Origin: Gammaproteobacteria bacterium | GTDB taxonomy: Bacteria > Pseudomonadota > Gammaproteobacteria > Steroidobacterales > GCA-2729495 | Length of the DNA: 63,724 bases | Direction: 5' to 3' | Assembly (NCBI GenBank): GCA_030746435.1 | Contig: JASLMV010000017.1 | Location: forward strand, 1 to 63,724 | Shown here: positions 26,273 to 34,946 of the stretch, in pieces | Position numbering within the stretch: the stretch's first letter is position 1 | Layout of the letters: each line of letters starts with the position of its first letter | The notes under the pieces: model-generated | Database searches by the model: none | The model's input: only the letters and a program-made list of their open reading frames with translations | What the model was told of the DNA's origin: nothing | Position numbers and translations under genes: made by a program

Positions 26273-27070
26273 ATGAAAAAGCAAATGCCCAACGAGTTCG
26301 TGTTTCACATGTTTGCGTTGCTTATATCCGTGATACTGGTTCATTCGGTTTACCTGACCGTAATCCGGCCTAATGCGGACGCTATTACGCTGGCCCAGCG
26401 GGCCGAGATCGAGGTTAATCCCGATTACGTGCCGGAACGGTCTTTCTATGTGATCGTTCAGGATTTCGAACAGGAGGCCTGCTTAATACTGATGCTATGG
26501 GCGTGCTCGATGCTGGCTTACAAAGGTTGGGCGGCAAACCTTGAACGCAAGCTGCTGCAGCAGGAGTTCATCCCGATTTCGTCCGGCGTGAAAATATTGC
26601 CGGAAGACACTCGTGAATATTCGCGCACGATTCAGTCACTGCCCGACAGCCAGCGGGAATCGCTGTTGCCCAGGGCGTTGCTTGCCGCGCTCGGACGCTT
26701 CGGGGCAACCAGGAACGTGCAGGACGTGTCGTCGTCGGCCCACACGCTGATGGAAACGGAGGCCGAGCGGCTGGAGTCGGAATTGTCGATGATCAGGTAT
26801 ATCGCCTGGGCCATTCCATCGATAGGGTTCATCGGTACGGTGCGCGGCATCGGTTCCGCGCTGGGACAGGCGCACAGGGCAGTCGAGGGCGATATCAGTG
26901 GTGTAACCGAAAACCTCGGTGTGGCCTTCAACTCAACGTTTATCGCCCTGCTCATCAGCATCGTGCTCATGTTCCTGGTGCACCAGTTGCAACTCATGCA
27001 GGAGCGGCTGGTTTTCGATACCGAAAACTATGTAGACGAGCACCTTATCCGGCATTTGCAATCTGACTGA
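26273..27070 (+). CDS. MotA/TolQ/ExbB proton channel family protein
   Basis: A 265-residue inner-membrane protein with helices at about 12-30, 68-82, 178-196 and 218-240. The C-terminal half holds the family signature (IPSIGFIGTVRGIGSALGQA... GVAFNSTFIALLISIVLMFLVHQLQ). Homologues form the stator or pump unit that converts proton flow into force across the envelope, normally with an ExbD/TolR-type partner. No canonical ExbD is encoded here. The two vWA proteins with single N-terminal helices downstream could fill that place. AGG nine bases upstream supports the ATG. Confidence 0.88.
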   Translation: MKKQMPNEFVFHMFALLISVILVHSVYLTVIRPNADAITLAQRAEIEVNPDYVPERSFYVIVQDFEQEACLILMLWACSMLAYKGWAANLERKLLQQEFIPISSGVKILPEDTREYSRTIQSLPDSQRESLLPRALLAALGRFGATRNVQDVSSSAHTLMETEAERLESELSMIRYIAWAIPSIGFIGTVRGIGSALGQAHRAVEGDISGVTENLGVAFNSTFIALLISIVLMFLVHQLQLMQERLVFDTENYVDEHLIRHLQSD

Positions 27071-27086
27071 CCCTTAAGGCCAGACC

Positions 27087-28460
27087 ATGTCCTTTCTTGG
27101 CATACAGATTAACGATGTGGCGATTACCGGCGTTGCCGACGGGCAGGTTGTGTTTACCGAACCGGGTTGCGCGGCGGTGGAAGACGGTCGGATATTGTTC
27201 GGTGATGCTGCTCTGCGCTTAGCCGGGAAATCACCGCGCGCGTTCTTCGATCGTTATTGGCACGAGCTGTCCGAAAAGCCCGTGGCCACAGACATAGACA
27301 GCCTGTCCACCCAAGTGGACCTCGCGCACGCGCAGCTTGAACACCTGTGGGCCAAGGCAGGCGTCGCTACCGACAGCGCCGGGATTGCACTGCCGTCGTA
27401 CTGGAGCCGCGACCAGATCGCATTACTGCTCGGAATATGCGAGGAGATCGGTATTCCGGTTGAAGGTATGGCCGAGATTTCGGTTGCAGCGACGCGCAGG
27501 CTGTACCCGGGACATGCTCTTATACATCTGGAGATGTTCGCGCACGCAACGACGCTGAGCCCCGTCGATCAGGCAGACAGTCCGTCCGTGGCACAAAGCA
27601 CGCTGCTCGATAATGTTGGCGTTGTTTCCCTGCGACGCGGCTGCATAGAGTTTTTTGCACAACGCTTCCTTGAGTGCAGTCGCTTCGATCCGCTGCACGA
27701 TGCAGAAAGCGAACAACAGGCCTATGACCGTCTGGATGAGTGGCTTTCACAGAGTAAGAGTGCCGACGATACCGAAATCGAATTCGTGTCTGCCGACGGT
27801 AAGCATACTGCACAGGTGGCTGCCGCTGAATTGACCGGTAGTTTGCGGCGGTACTATCAACCGTTGCTGCAATCTCTGCGCGCACATTTGCAGCAGGACA
27901 AGCCGACGGTACTGCAGATGGATCCGCGCCTCATGAATTATCCGGGCCTGGTCGGACTGTTGGACGACTTGCCGGGCTGCATGAGTTTTGTACTGGAGTC
28001 AGATGCAGCGGCGCGAGGGCTGGCCGCCCGGCAAACGTATCTTGTCCGCCAGGACAGTGGAATTACCGTATCCGGGACCCTGCCCTGGGACCAGGCCCCG
28101 GCAGAGGTTGGTGGCGGACAAGTTAGCGTGACTGACGGGGCCGCAGTACCGAGCCACCTGGTTGCCGGCAACACGGCGTACCGGCTGGGCGCAACACCGC
28201 TGCGTATCGGCACGGAAACACTGGACGGGGAATACGGTCTGAGCATAGACAGGCGTCACACCGGTGTGTCGCGCCGGCACTGCGGCATCGAAGTCGACGG
28301 CGGCTGCGTCGTCCTGAACGACTACAGCCGTTACGGCACCCGCTTGAACGGACACAAAGTCGATGGCTCTGTGGTGCTGCAGGTTGGCGATGTCGTCACG
28401 CTCGGCGATCCCCCCTGCGAGTTGAAGCTGATAGCGGAAACCGGTCCCCATGGCACGTAG
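27087..28460 (+). CDS. actin-fold-like protein with C-terminal FHA domain
   Basis: A 457-residue soluble protein. The N-terminal ~330 residues resemble a decayed Hsp70/actin-type ATPase fold (VAITGVADGQVVFTEPGCAAVEDGRILFGDAALRLA, then GIALPSYWSRDQIALLLGICEEIGI). I infer this fold from pattern only. Residues ~375-445 form a clear FHA domain (GLSIDRRHTGVSRRHCGIEVDGG... NDYSRYGTRLNGHKV) with the Arg, Ser-x-x-His and Asn that bind phosphothreonine. It is the obvious reader for the kinase five genes upstream. The last codons overlap the next gene by 11 bases. Confidence 0.82.
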   Translation: MSFLGIQINDVAITGVADGQVVFTEPGCAAVEDGRILFGDAALRLAGKSPRAFFDRYWHELSEKPVATDIDSLSTQVDLAHAQLEHLWAKAGVATDSAGIALPSYWSRDQIALLLGICEEIGIPVEGMAEISVAATRRLYPGHALIHLEMFAHATTLSPVDQADSPSVAQSTLLDNVGVVSLRRGCIEFFAQRFLECSRFDPLHDAESEQQAYDRLDEWLSQSKSADDTEIEFVSADGKHTAQVAAAELTGSLRRYYQPLLQSLRAHLQQDKPTVLQMDPRLMNYPGLVGLLDDLPGCMSFVLESDAAARGLAARQTYLVRQDSGITVSGTLPWDQAPAEVGGGQVSVTDGAAVPSHLVAGNTAYRLGATPLRIGTETLDGEYGLSIDRRHTGVSRRHCGIEVDGGCVVLNDYSRYGTRLNGHKVDGSVVLQVGDVVTLGDPPCELKLIAETGPHGT

Positions 28461-29544
28461 ACGCTTTTCCGTATTCAACCTGTCTTTCCTCGACATCATG
28501 TCGTGTGGTTTCGGTGCGGTCGTGCTTTTTTTCATGATCATCAGCGCCCAGGTGTCGGTACGGGCTGACAAGATCAACATTGAATTGCTGGCAGAGACCA
28601 ACCGGCTCGAAGAGGAAGTGCTGGACGGGCGCAAGAACCTCGTCCGGCTGACGACCCGGGTCGATGAACGCAGAACCCGCATGAGCGACCTGCAGGAAGA
28701 AGAGCTCCGGCTGCAGGCGATGATAGAAGACCTGAAGCGCAAACTTTCGCTTCAGGATATTGCGGGTCTCGCTGCGCATGAGAGCGTGGAGGAATTACAG
28801 GCTGAGATCGAGCGGCTGGAAGCGGCCAGGAAGCGATTGATTACCGAGGCCAGGGAACCCAAAGCCAGCGGCGAGCAGGTACGCACTTATACCGGTGACG
28901 GTGACCGCCAGTACCTCACAGGCCTGAAGTTGGGCGGCAAGCGCATCCTTTTTATTGTCGACGCGTCGGCAAGCATGCTGGGCAACACCTACATAAATGC
29001 GCTCCTGTATCGCAACATGCCCGACGAAATGAAACTGCGGACGCCCAAATGGCGCAGTACTGTAGATGCACTGGACTGGATAACGACCCGCGTATCCCCC
29101 GATGCCGATTTCCAGGTTTATGCGTTCAACAAGGAAGCATGGTCGGTCGTGGAAGGCTCCGACGGCGAATGGGTGCCGGTCGGTGACGGGACCCGCTTGT
29201 CCGCCGCTGTCGATCGTCTGCGGGTAACGGTGCCGAGTTCCGGATCCAACCTCACCGAGGCTTTTGCGTTGACCAAAAAAGTTCTGCCGCGCCCGGATAA
29301 TATTTACCTTCTGACGGACGGGCTGCCCACGCGGGGGCGCGAGTCGCTCGACTCCGAACGGCTGGTGACGCCGGAGAAACGCGTGAAGTTTTTTAACGAG
29401 GCGCGCAGCCAGCTTCCCGACAGGGTGCCGGTTAACACGCTGCTGTTTCCCATGGATGGAGACCCTGCAGCCCCTGTCTTTTTCTGGTGGCTGGCAATCG
29501 ATACCAAGGGTTCCTTTATGACCCCATCCTCGGACTGGCCATAG
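28450..29544 (+). CDS. membrane-anchored vWA protein 1
   Basis: A 364-residue protein with a single N-terminal helix in the motif FNLSFLDIMSCGFGAVVLFFMI (residues ~9-30). A coiled coil (about 38-120, LAETNRLEEEVLDGRKNLVRL...) follows. Then comes a von Willebrand factor A domain (about 160-330) with a MIDAS-like DASASM in FIVDASASMLG and a downstream TDGLP loop. vWA domains bind metal-dependent ligands. Topology suggests a stalk and a head on one side of the inner membrane. The start overlaps the FHA gene, pointing to coupled translation. Confidence 0.88.
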   Translation: MARRRFSVFNLSFLDIMSCGFGAVVLFFMIISAQVSVRADKINIELLAETNRLEEEVLDGRKNLVRLTTRVDERRTRMSDLQEEELRLQAMIEDLKRKLSLQDIAGLAAHESVEELQAEIERLEAARKRLITEAREPKASGEQVRTYTGDGDRQYLTGLKLGGKRILFIVDASASMLGNTYINALLYRNMPDEMKLRTPKWRSTVDALDWITTRVSPDADFQVYAFNKEAWSVVEGSDGEWVPVGDGTRLSAAVDRLRVTVPSSGSNLTEAFALTKKVLPRPDNIYLLTDGLPTRGRESLDSERLVTPEKRVKFFNEARSQLPDRVPVNTLLFPMDGDPAAPVFFWWLAIDTKGSFMTPSSDWP

Positions 29545-29556
29545 GCGAGCAGGACA

Positions 29557-30591
29557 ATGGCAAGAAAGATACGCGAAACCGATACTTTTAACCTGTCGTT
29601 CCTCGACGTTATCTGTTGCGGGTTCGGTGCCGTAATTTTGTTGCTGGTCATCACCAAAATTTACGAACCGATCACCATAGAGAGCAGCAAAGCGGACCTC
29701 GAAGCCCTGTTGCTGGCATTGCAACAGGAGTTGTTCGATATACGCGGAGACTCGATTTCGCTGGACCGGCAACTCGACAGCGTCGAAACGCGGTTGGCCA
29801 GTAAAGACCTGCTGGTGGCCACGATGCGCAATGAGTTCAATAAGCTGCAGGGTTCCTACGAGCCTATCGGCGATGAGAAAGACCTTGAGTTGAAGGGTGA
29901 ACTGGCGTCGGCCAGGGAAGCGCTTAGCGAGGAAATGAAGGAACTGCTGAAAGATTACCGGCGTGCGGAAGGCGATACGACCGTAGGTGGCTTAGCGGTC
30001 GACAGCGAATACATTATCTTTGTCATCGATACCTCGGGCAGCATGTTCGACGGCGCCTGGGGTCTGGTTTTGAGGATGGTGGGTGAAACCCTCGCTGTGC
30101 ACCCCACCGTCAAGGGTATACAGGTGCTGAACGACGAAGGGAAGTACATGTCGTCGGCCTATGCGGGAAAATGGATGCCGGATAGCCCGGAAATCAGGCG
30201 CAGCATCCTGAGGCGGTTGTCGAACTGGAACCCTTACAGCGACTCGAGTCCGGTGGAAGGTATTACCGAGGCGATCAACACCTTTTATGAGCCCGGTCGA
30301 AGGGTGAGTATTTTTGTTTACGGGGATGATTTTCCACGGGGTTCGGTCGAGCAGGTGGCGCGTTACGTCGACCGGGTAAATGTTGCGGATAGTGAAGGTA
30401 ATCGTTTAATGCGCATTAACGCAGTTGGTTTCCCCACGCAGTTCGGCAGGGGAATTACGGAAAATGCACTGCGGTTTTCGAACCTGATGCGTGTACTTTG
30501 CGAGCGCAACGGCGGTGCCTTTATTGCAGTTCCGGCGTCAGGAATGAGGCAGTCAGGTGTTTCGATCACAATCGGCGGAAAGGAAATCTGA
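29557..30591 (+). CDS. membrane-anchored vWA protein 2
   Basis: A 344-residue paralogue of the preceding gene product with the same N-terminal signature (FNLSFLDVICCGFGAVILLLVI). A coiled-coil stalk (~50-130) and a vWA domain with a complete MIDAS motif DTSGSM (about residue 155) follow. The two proteins share N-terminal layout but differ in the vWA half, so they could form a heteromer. It ends within a 15-bp tandem repeat that straddles the stop codon. Confidence 0.88.
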   Translation: MARKIRETDTFNLSFLDVICCGFGAVILLLVITKIYEPITIESSKADLEALLLALQQELFDIRGDSISLDRQLDSVETRLASKDLLVATMRNEFNKLQGSYEPIGDEKDLELKGELASAREALSEEMKELLKDYRRAEGDTTVGGLAVDSEYIIFVIDTSGSMFDGAWGLVLRMVGETLAVHPTVKGIQVLNDEGKYMSSAYAGKWMPDSPEIRRSILRRLSNWNPYSDSSPVEGITEAINTFYEPGRRVSIFVYGDDFPRGSVEQVARYVDRVNVADSEGNRLMRINAVGFPTQFGRGITENALRFSNLMRVLCERNGGAFIAVPASGMRQSGVSITIGGKEI

Positions 30592-30629
30592 GGTGAACAA
30601 ATCTGAGGTGAACCAATCTGTGGTAAATA
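30585..30629 (+). repeat. three tandem 15-bp repeats over the vWA2 stop
   Basis: AATCTGAGGTGAACA, AATCTGAGGTGAACC and AATCTGTGGTAAATA follow head-to-tail, the first covering the vWA2 stop codon. They fill the whole gap to the pterin dehydratase start. The period is a multiple of three. GAGG inside each unit could mimic a ribosome-binding site, but the spacing to the next ATG is too long for the second copy. Confidence 0.8.
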
Positions 30630-30977
30630 ATGGGTAACTCATCCGATCTCAGCCGGCGTAACTGCGAACCCTGCGAAGGTGGTATATCCCCGCTGGAAGC
30701 CGATGTCGCGCAGGAGCTGCTTAAGGCCCTGCATGCAGACTGGAGCATGAGCGATGACGGCAAATGGATCAGGCGGGCTTACGATTTCAGCGGCTTCAAC
30801 CGCACAATGGGGTTCGTGAATGCCGTGGCGTGGATAGCCAATACCGAGGGCCACCATCCGGACCTGGAAATTTCATATCGTTGCTGCGTCGTAAACTACA
30901 CGACCCACGCGATAGACGGGCTGTCGGAGAACGATTTTATCTGTGCGGCAAAAATTGACCGCCTGGTGCCGGCCTGA
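30630..30977 (+). CDS. phhB: pterin-4a-carbinolamine dehydratase
   Basis: A 115-residue enzyme that dehydrates 4a-hydroxytetrahydrobiopterin, recycling the cofactor of phenylalanine hydroxylase. Typical residues are seen in FNRTMGFVNAVAWIANTEGHHPDLEISYRCCVVNYTTHAIDGLSENDF, including the His pair and the Trp/Asn pocket. No phenylalanine hydroxylase is adjacent. In many bacteria the protein acts alone or as a regulator. It immediately follows the vWA gene. Confidence 0.92.
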   Translation: MGNSSDLSRRNCEPCEGGISPLEADVAQELLKALHADWSMSDDGKWIRRAYDFSGFNRTMGFVNAVAWIANTEGHHPDLEISYRCCVVNYTTHAIDGLSENDFICAAKIDRLVPA

Positions 30978-31045
30978 AAAATCCATCCGTTAGAATGGAC
31001 TGCTTAAGAGAACAACAATAGAAACCAAAAATCAGGGGTATCGGA

Positions 31046-32242
31046 ATGGGTAAGAAACTGGGTGGCATCCTGCTGATCGTTGTCGTGCTTGTCAGTGTGA
31101 TTTACTGGCAGGACCCGTGGCTCTGGCGCAATTACGTTCAGTTTTTAGCAAGCGGTGACCCCACGGGCCAGGAGCTTATGGATCCCGCGGAAGAAATCCG
31201 CGGCGACAGTTCGTTTATTTTGCCGGTCGCATCCGAATCCGGGCGCACTATCCCGAAAGCAACCTTCGAAGCGATGCATGCTTATGCCGATGAGTTCGGT
31301 TCGCATGCCCTGATCACGGTCCATAAGGGTGTGATTCAGGACGAGTGGTACGCGGATCACTGGCAGCGGGACTTTATGACCCAGTCGCAGTCCATGCACA
31401 AGTCGCTGATGGGGCTCTTTATAGGTATCGCGATCGAAGAGGGCAAGATCGATTCGGTTGACGATCCGGTCGGCAAGTACCTCGAAGAGTGGGCCAACGA
31501 TCCTCGCGGCGAGATAACTATCAGGAACATGATGTACATGAGTTCCGGGCTCGGCCAGTACGACTTTACGATCAACCCTTTCGACGACGGCATGAAATGG
31601 CTGAATTCCGGCCGCTCCCTTGAGGCAATCCTGCGCGTACCCATGGCCGACTGGTCGCAGGGCGAGAAATGGGACTACAACAACCTCAATTCCGAGTTGC
31701 TCGGTGTCATCCTCGAGCGTCAGTACGGGATGCGTTATTCCGAACTGTTGCGGGAGAAACTCTGGCTGCCGATGGGCGGCGAGATTGCGAGTGTCGCAAC
31801 CGATTCGCCCGGCAATCGTGCGTTCACATCATGTTGTCTCGGCGCGCCGGCGATGGACTGGGTGCGGGTCGGCATGATGTTCCTGGGGCGCGGCGTGGTA
31901 AACGGCAACCGCATCATCTCTGAAGCCTGGATCGACAAGATGATTACCCCGTCGCCGGTGGCGGGTTTTTACGGTTACCAGATCTGGCTCGGTTACCTGG
32001 ACCCGCCGTTTCCGCCGGACGATTCCGCCGGCTCCAGCGGCGCGATCGCGCCCGAGGCTTTCCTAGCGCGCGACACTTACATGACCTGGGGGCGGGGGCA
32101 GCAGCACGTGTTCATCGTGCCCTCGGAAGAGTTGGTGATCGTGCGGCTCGGACCCGCGCTGGGCCCGCAGCCGATCAAGCCCGGCTATGACGTCACGTAT
32201 TTCGTGAACACTGTATTGCGCAGCTTACGCGGCGAAAGCTAA
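31046..32242 (+). CDS. beta-lactamase-fold serine hydrolase
   Basis: A 398-residue protein with an N-terminal membrane helix (residues ~6-23) placing the catalytic domain outside the inner membrane. The S-x-x-K motif is SMHK (about residue 116) and the Y-x-N-type motif lies in WDYNNLNSE, as in class C beta-lactamases and related esterases or peptidases. Family members of this kind hydrolyse esters or peptides rather than antibiotics in most cases. The palindromic repeat copy 2 follows the stop. Confidence 0.85.
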   Translation: MGKKLGGILLIVVVLVSVIYWQDPWLWRNYVQFLASGDPTGQELMDPAEEIRGDSSFILPVASESGRTIPKATFEAMHAYADEFGSHALITVHKGVIQDEWYADHWQRDFMTQSQSMHKSLMGLFIGIAIEEGKIDSVDDPVGKYLEEWANDPRGEITIRNMMYMSSGLGQYDFTINPFDDGMKWLNSGRSLEAILRVPMADWSQGEKWDYNNLNSELLGVILERQYGMRYSELLREKLWLPMGGEIASVATDSPGNRAFTSCCLGAPAMDWVRVGMMFLGRGVVNGNRIISEAWIDKMITPSPVAGFYGYQIWLGYLDPPFPPDDSAGSSGAIAPEAFLARDTYMTWGRGQQHVFIVPSEELVIVRLGPALGPQPIKPGYDVTYFVNTVLRSLRGES

Positions 32243-32255
32243 CAACTGGTAACTT

Positions 32256-32385
32256 GTTGAAAGCGTTTCAGGCGAGTACGAGGCAAGGCGATAAGCGCCG
32301 AAAAAGCGGAGTTTACACGGGAGTAAATGAGCATTTTGAGGCGCGCAATCAACGCCGCATCGTACCGGCTGGGGCGTTTTTCAAC
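32256..32385. repeat. palindromic intergenic repeat, copy 2
   Basis: A ~130-base imperfect palindrome whose ends (GTTGAAA... and ...TTTTTCAAC) and inner arms (GTACGA/TCGTAC, AAGGCG/CGCCGC region) pair. In the middle is the same core as at 8206-8267 (AAAAAGCGGAGTTTACA...AGTAAATGAGCATTTT). It fills the gap between convergent genes and probably terminates both. Confidence 0.7.
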
Positions 32386-34238
32386 TAGAACATTGAGGAT
32401 TCGTCGGCCTCGTCGTCACTTGCAGGACTGCGGCTGGGAATGAAATCGCCGGTAATCATCGAATCGTACGCAAGGCCCGGTCCCACCATCGGGTAAACGC
32501 AGGCCTCGGGATCGATGATGACCTCGAGGAAGGCCGGACCCGGGAATTCCAGCCAGTCTTTGACCATGCCGGCTATATCGCCGGGTTTCTCCAGGCGCTT
32601 GGAGAATTCAAAGCCGTCGGACTGCGCCGACTTTATAAAATCCTTGCGCCGCAGTGACTTGTCACTCGCGGACAAACGGCCCTTGTAATAAAGTTTCTGC
32701 CACTGCTTGACCATGCCGTCGCCAAAGTTGTTCAGGACGATGACCTTGATCGGCAGTTCATACGTGGTCACGGTCTCAAGTTCGCCGAGGTTCATGCGGA
32801 TACTGGCATCGCCGTCGACGTCGATAACCAGCCGGTCCGGTTTCGCAAACTGTGCGCCGATGGCCGCCGGGAGGCCGAAGCCCATGGTGCCCATGCTGCC
32901 CGAGGTCAGTAATAACCTGGGGTCGCGGAAATCGAAATACTGCGCAGCCCACATCTGGTGCTGGCCGACGCCCGTGCTGATAATCGCCTCGCCCCGCGTG
33001 TAGCTGTTGATCTCCTCGATGACCGCGTAGGGCTGGATAAGTTCGCTCTCACGATCGTAATTCAGCGCGTACTCCTGTTTCAGGCGTGCGATCTGCGTAT
33101 GCCAGTCCGAAAGATCCAGCCGGATATTCTCGTGCTTGCCATACTCCAGGATCTTGCCGAAATCCCGGTCGAGGATGCCGACGTGAAACCAGTCGACTTC
33201 CTTCACCTTGCCGATCTCTGACGGATCGATGTCGAACTGCGCAATGGCTCTGGCCTGGGGAGCGAACTTCTCGGGCACGGCGGCAACACGGTCGTCGAAT
33301 CGCGTGCCGACCGCAATGACCATATCGCAGTCTTCTACTGCGTAATTTGCGAACGCCGTACCGTGCATGCCGAGCATCTGCAGCGACAGATCCCGGGTAG
33401 TGTCATAGGCACCGATACCCATCAGGGTCGTCGCAACAGGAATCCGGAAGTGGTCCGAAAAGTCCCTGAGGATCCGGGCGGACTCACTGTTAATGACACC
33501 CCCGCCCGCATATATAAGAGGACGCCGGGATTCCTTGAGCAGCGTGTAGAAATTCGCACAGCCTTCGTCGTCGAGCACGTTCTGGTTGACGGCATCCATA
33601 CGGTGCCGGTAACCGGGTACGGGCAGCAGGCCGGAACCTTTGAAGGTTTCTTCCGCGTTCTGCACGTCCTTGGGCACATCGATGACCACCGGTCCCGGCC
33701 GGCCGGTCCGCGCGATTTCGAATGCCGTGCGGACCGTGGCTTCCAGCTTCGCCGGGTCGGTTACCAGGAACAGGTGCTTGGACAACGGTCCGAGGGATGC
33801 GGATACGGGCGCTTCCTGGAACGCATCCGTGCCGATCGCGGTGGTCGGCACCTGGCCGCAGATAACGACAATCGGCACCGAGTCGGCCAGGCAGTCCCTT
33901 ACCGGTGTCGCCGTGTTGGTAGCACCGGGTCCGGACGTGACCATGACCACGCCGACCTTGCCACTGGCGCGCGCATAACCGGCGGCCATGAAGCCCGCGC
34001 CCTGTTCATTCGCCGGAACGATCAGCGGCATCGGCTGGTTGCCTGTGCTGTCGCAGTGTTCGTCATTGAAGCGGAAGACCGCGTCATAGGTCGGCAGGAT
34101 AGCGCCCCCGCTGTATCCGAAAATCGTATCGACACCTTCGTCGGCCAGAACCTGCACGATCATATCGGCCCCCGACATCAGGGTGCCGGCCAGGGGATGC
34201 TGGGCAGAATCGTTCACGGTTTCAGGCTTTGGGTTCAT
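32385..34238 (-). CDS. ilvB: acetolactate synthase large (catalytic) subunit
   Basis: A 617-residue ThDP enzyme making acetolactate or acetohydroxybutyrate for branched-chain amino acids. The N-terminal GYSGGAILPTYDA, catalytic Glu in PANEQGAGFMAAGYARASG and the ThDP/Mg motif DVDGDASIRMNLGELETV are visible. The FAD domain lies between. Length is typical. It is divergent from the small subunit gene across ~190 bases, unlike the usual operon. The C-terminus carries a short acidic tail. Confidence 0.93.
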   Translation of the reverse strand: MNPKPETVNDSAQHPLAGTLMSGADMIVQVLADEGVDTIFGYSGGAILPTYDAVFRFNDEHCDSTGNQPMPLIVPANEQGAGFMAAGYARASGKVGVVMVTSGPGATNTATPVRDCLADSVPIVVICGQVPTTAIGTDAFQEAPVSASLGPLSKHLFLVTDPAKLEATVRTAFEIARTGRPGPVVIDVPKDVQNAEETFKGSGLLPVPGYRHRMDAVNQNVLDDEGCANFYTLLKESRRPLIYAGGGVINSESARILRDFSDHFRIPVATTLMGIGAYDTTRDLSLQMLGMHGTAFANYAVEDCDMVIAVGTRFDDRVAAVPEKFAPQARAIAQFDIDPSEIGKVKEVDWFHVGILDRDFGKILEYGKHENIRLDLSDWHTQIARLKQEYALNYDRESELIQPYAVIEEINSYTRGEAIISTGVGQHQMWAAQYFDFRDPRLLLTSGSMGTMGFGLPAAIGAQFAKPDRLVIDVDGDASIRMNLGELETVTTYELPIKVIVLNNFGDGMVKQWQKLYYKGRLSASDKSLRRKDFIKSAQSDGFEFSKRLEKPGDIAGMVKDWLEFPGPAFLEVIIDPEACVYPMVGPGLAYDSMITGDFIPSRSPASDDEADESSMF

Positions 34239-34430
34239 GGCATTTAATTTATAGCTGCGGTGGAATATCGGGCGCGGGCCCTGCTCTGTGCTGCGCTAAA
34301 TAGCTGCCACGCTTTAAGTTTCCATACGCTTTCTGAGTGTCGAACAAATGTAACTGCATTGCAATAGCCCGAATTCTGGGCGACCATTGCGAGTTACTTA
34401 GCAGCACCGTTTTTCCGGTTGGTCCGCACC

Positions 34431-34925
34431 ATGCGCCACATAATTTCCATTCTGTTGCAGAACGAGGCAGGCGCACTCACGCGAGTGACGTCGCTGTTTT
34501 CTACGCGTGGATACAACATTGAGTCGTTAAGTGTTGCGCCTACCGAAGATCCTCTGGTATCCCGCCTGACGATGATAACGTCGGGCTCGGATGCGGTGAT
34601 CGACCAGATCAACAAGCAGCTTTTCAAGCTGGTCGATGTTGTCAACATCGCAGACATGACCCGCGGTGAACATATAGAGCGCGAGTTGTTGCTCATGAAA
34701 GTCCGCCTGCACGACGGAGCAAATATTTCCGATATCGTATCGGCAGCAGGCGCACGCGTACTGGACGATTCGCCTGCAAACTTTACCCTGGAACTCACCG
34801 GCACCGGTGTCCAGATCGATAATTTTATGAACACGCTCGGCACCCGTTCCGAAATACTGGCGGTGGTGCGCAGCGGCGCCATGGCGATCGCGCGCGGCGA
34901 GACCGTGCTCAGTTCCGGCATTTGA
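34431..34925 (+). CDS. ilvH: acetolactate synthase small (regulatory) subunit
   Basis: A 164-residue protein with an ACT domain (RHIISILLQNEAGALTRVTSLFSTRGYNIESL) and the C-terminal small-subunit domain. It binds the catalytic subunit and confers valine feedback. The ATG at 34431 matches the usual family start (MRHIISILLQN...), while a TTG four codons earlier is ignored. It is 21 bases ahead of proB and may be co-transcribed with proline genes. Confidence 0.93.
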   Translation: MRHIISILLQNEAGALTRVTSLFSTRGYNIESLSVAPTEDPLVSRLTMITSGSDAVIDQINKQLFKLVDVVNIADMTRGEHIERELLLMKVRLHDGANISDIVSAAGARVLDDSPANFTLELTGTGVQIDNFMNTLGTRSEILAVVRSGAMAIARGETVLSSGI

Positions 34926-34946
34926 GTAAGCTGCGGATTCGCAGAC

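Noticed and set aside
19135-30591. T6SS phosphorylation module (PpkA/Fha)
   Set aside because: No Tss, Hcp, VgrG or ClpV genes lie in or near the cluster, and the kinase and FHA proteins have different architectures.
33363-34247. 294-residue open frame opposite ilvB
   Set aside because: Antisense to a conserved enzyme, with no motif.
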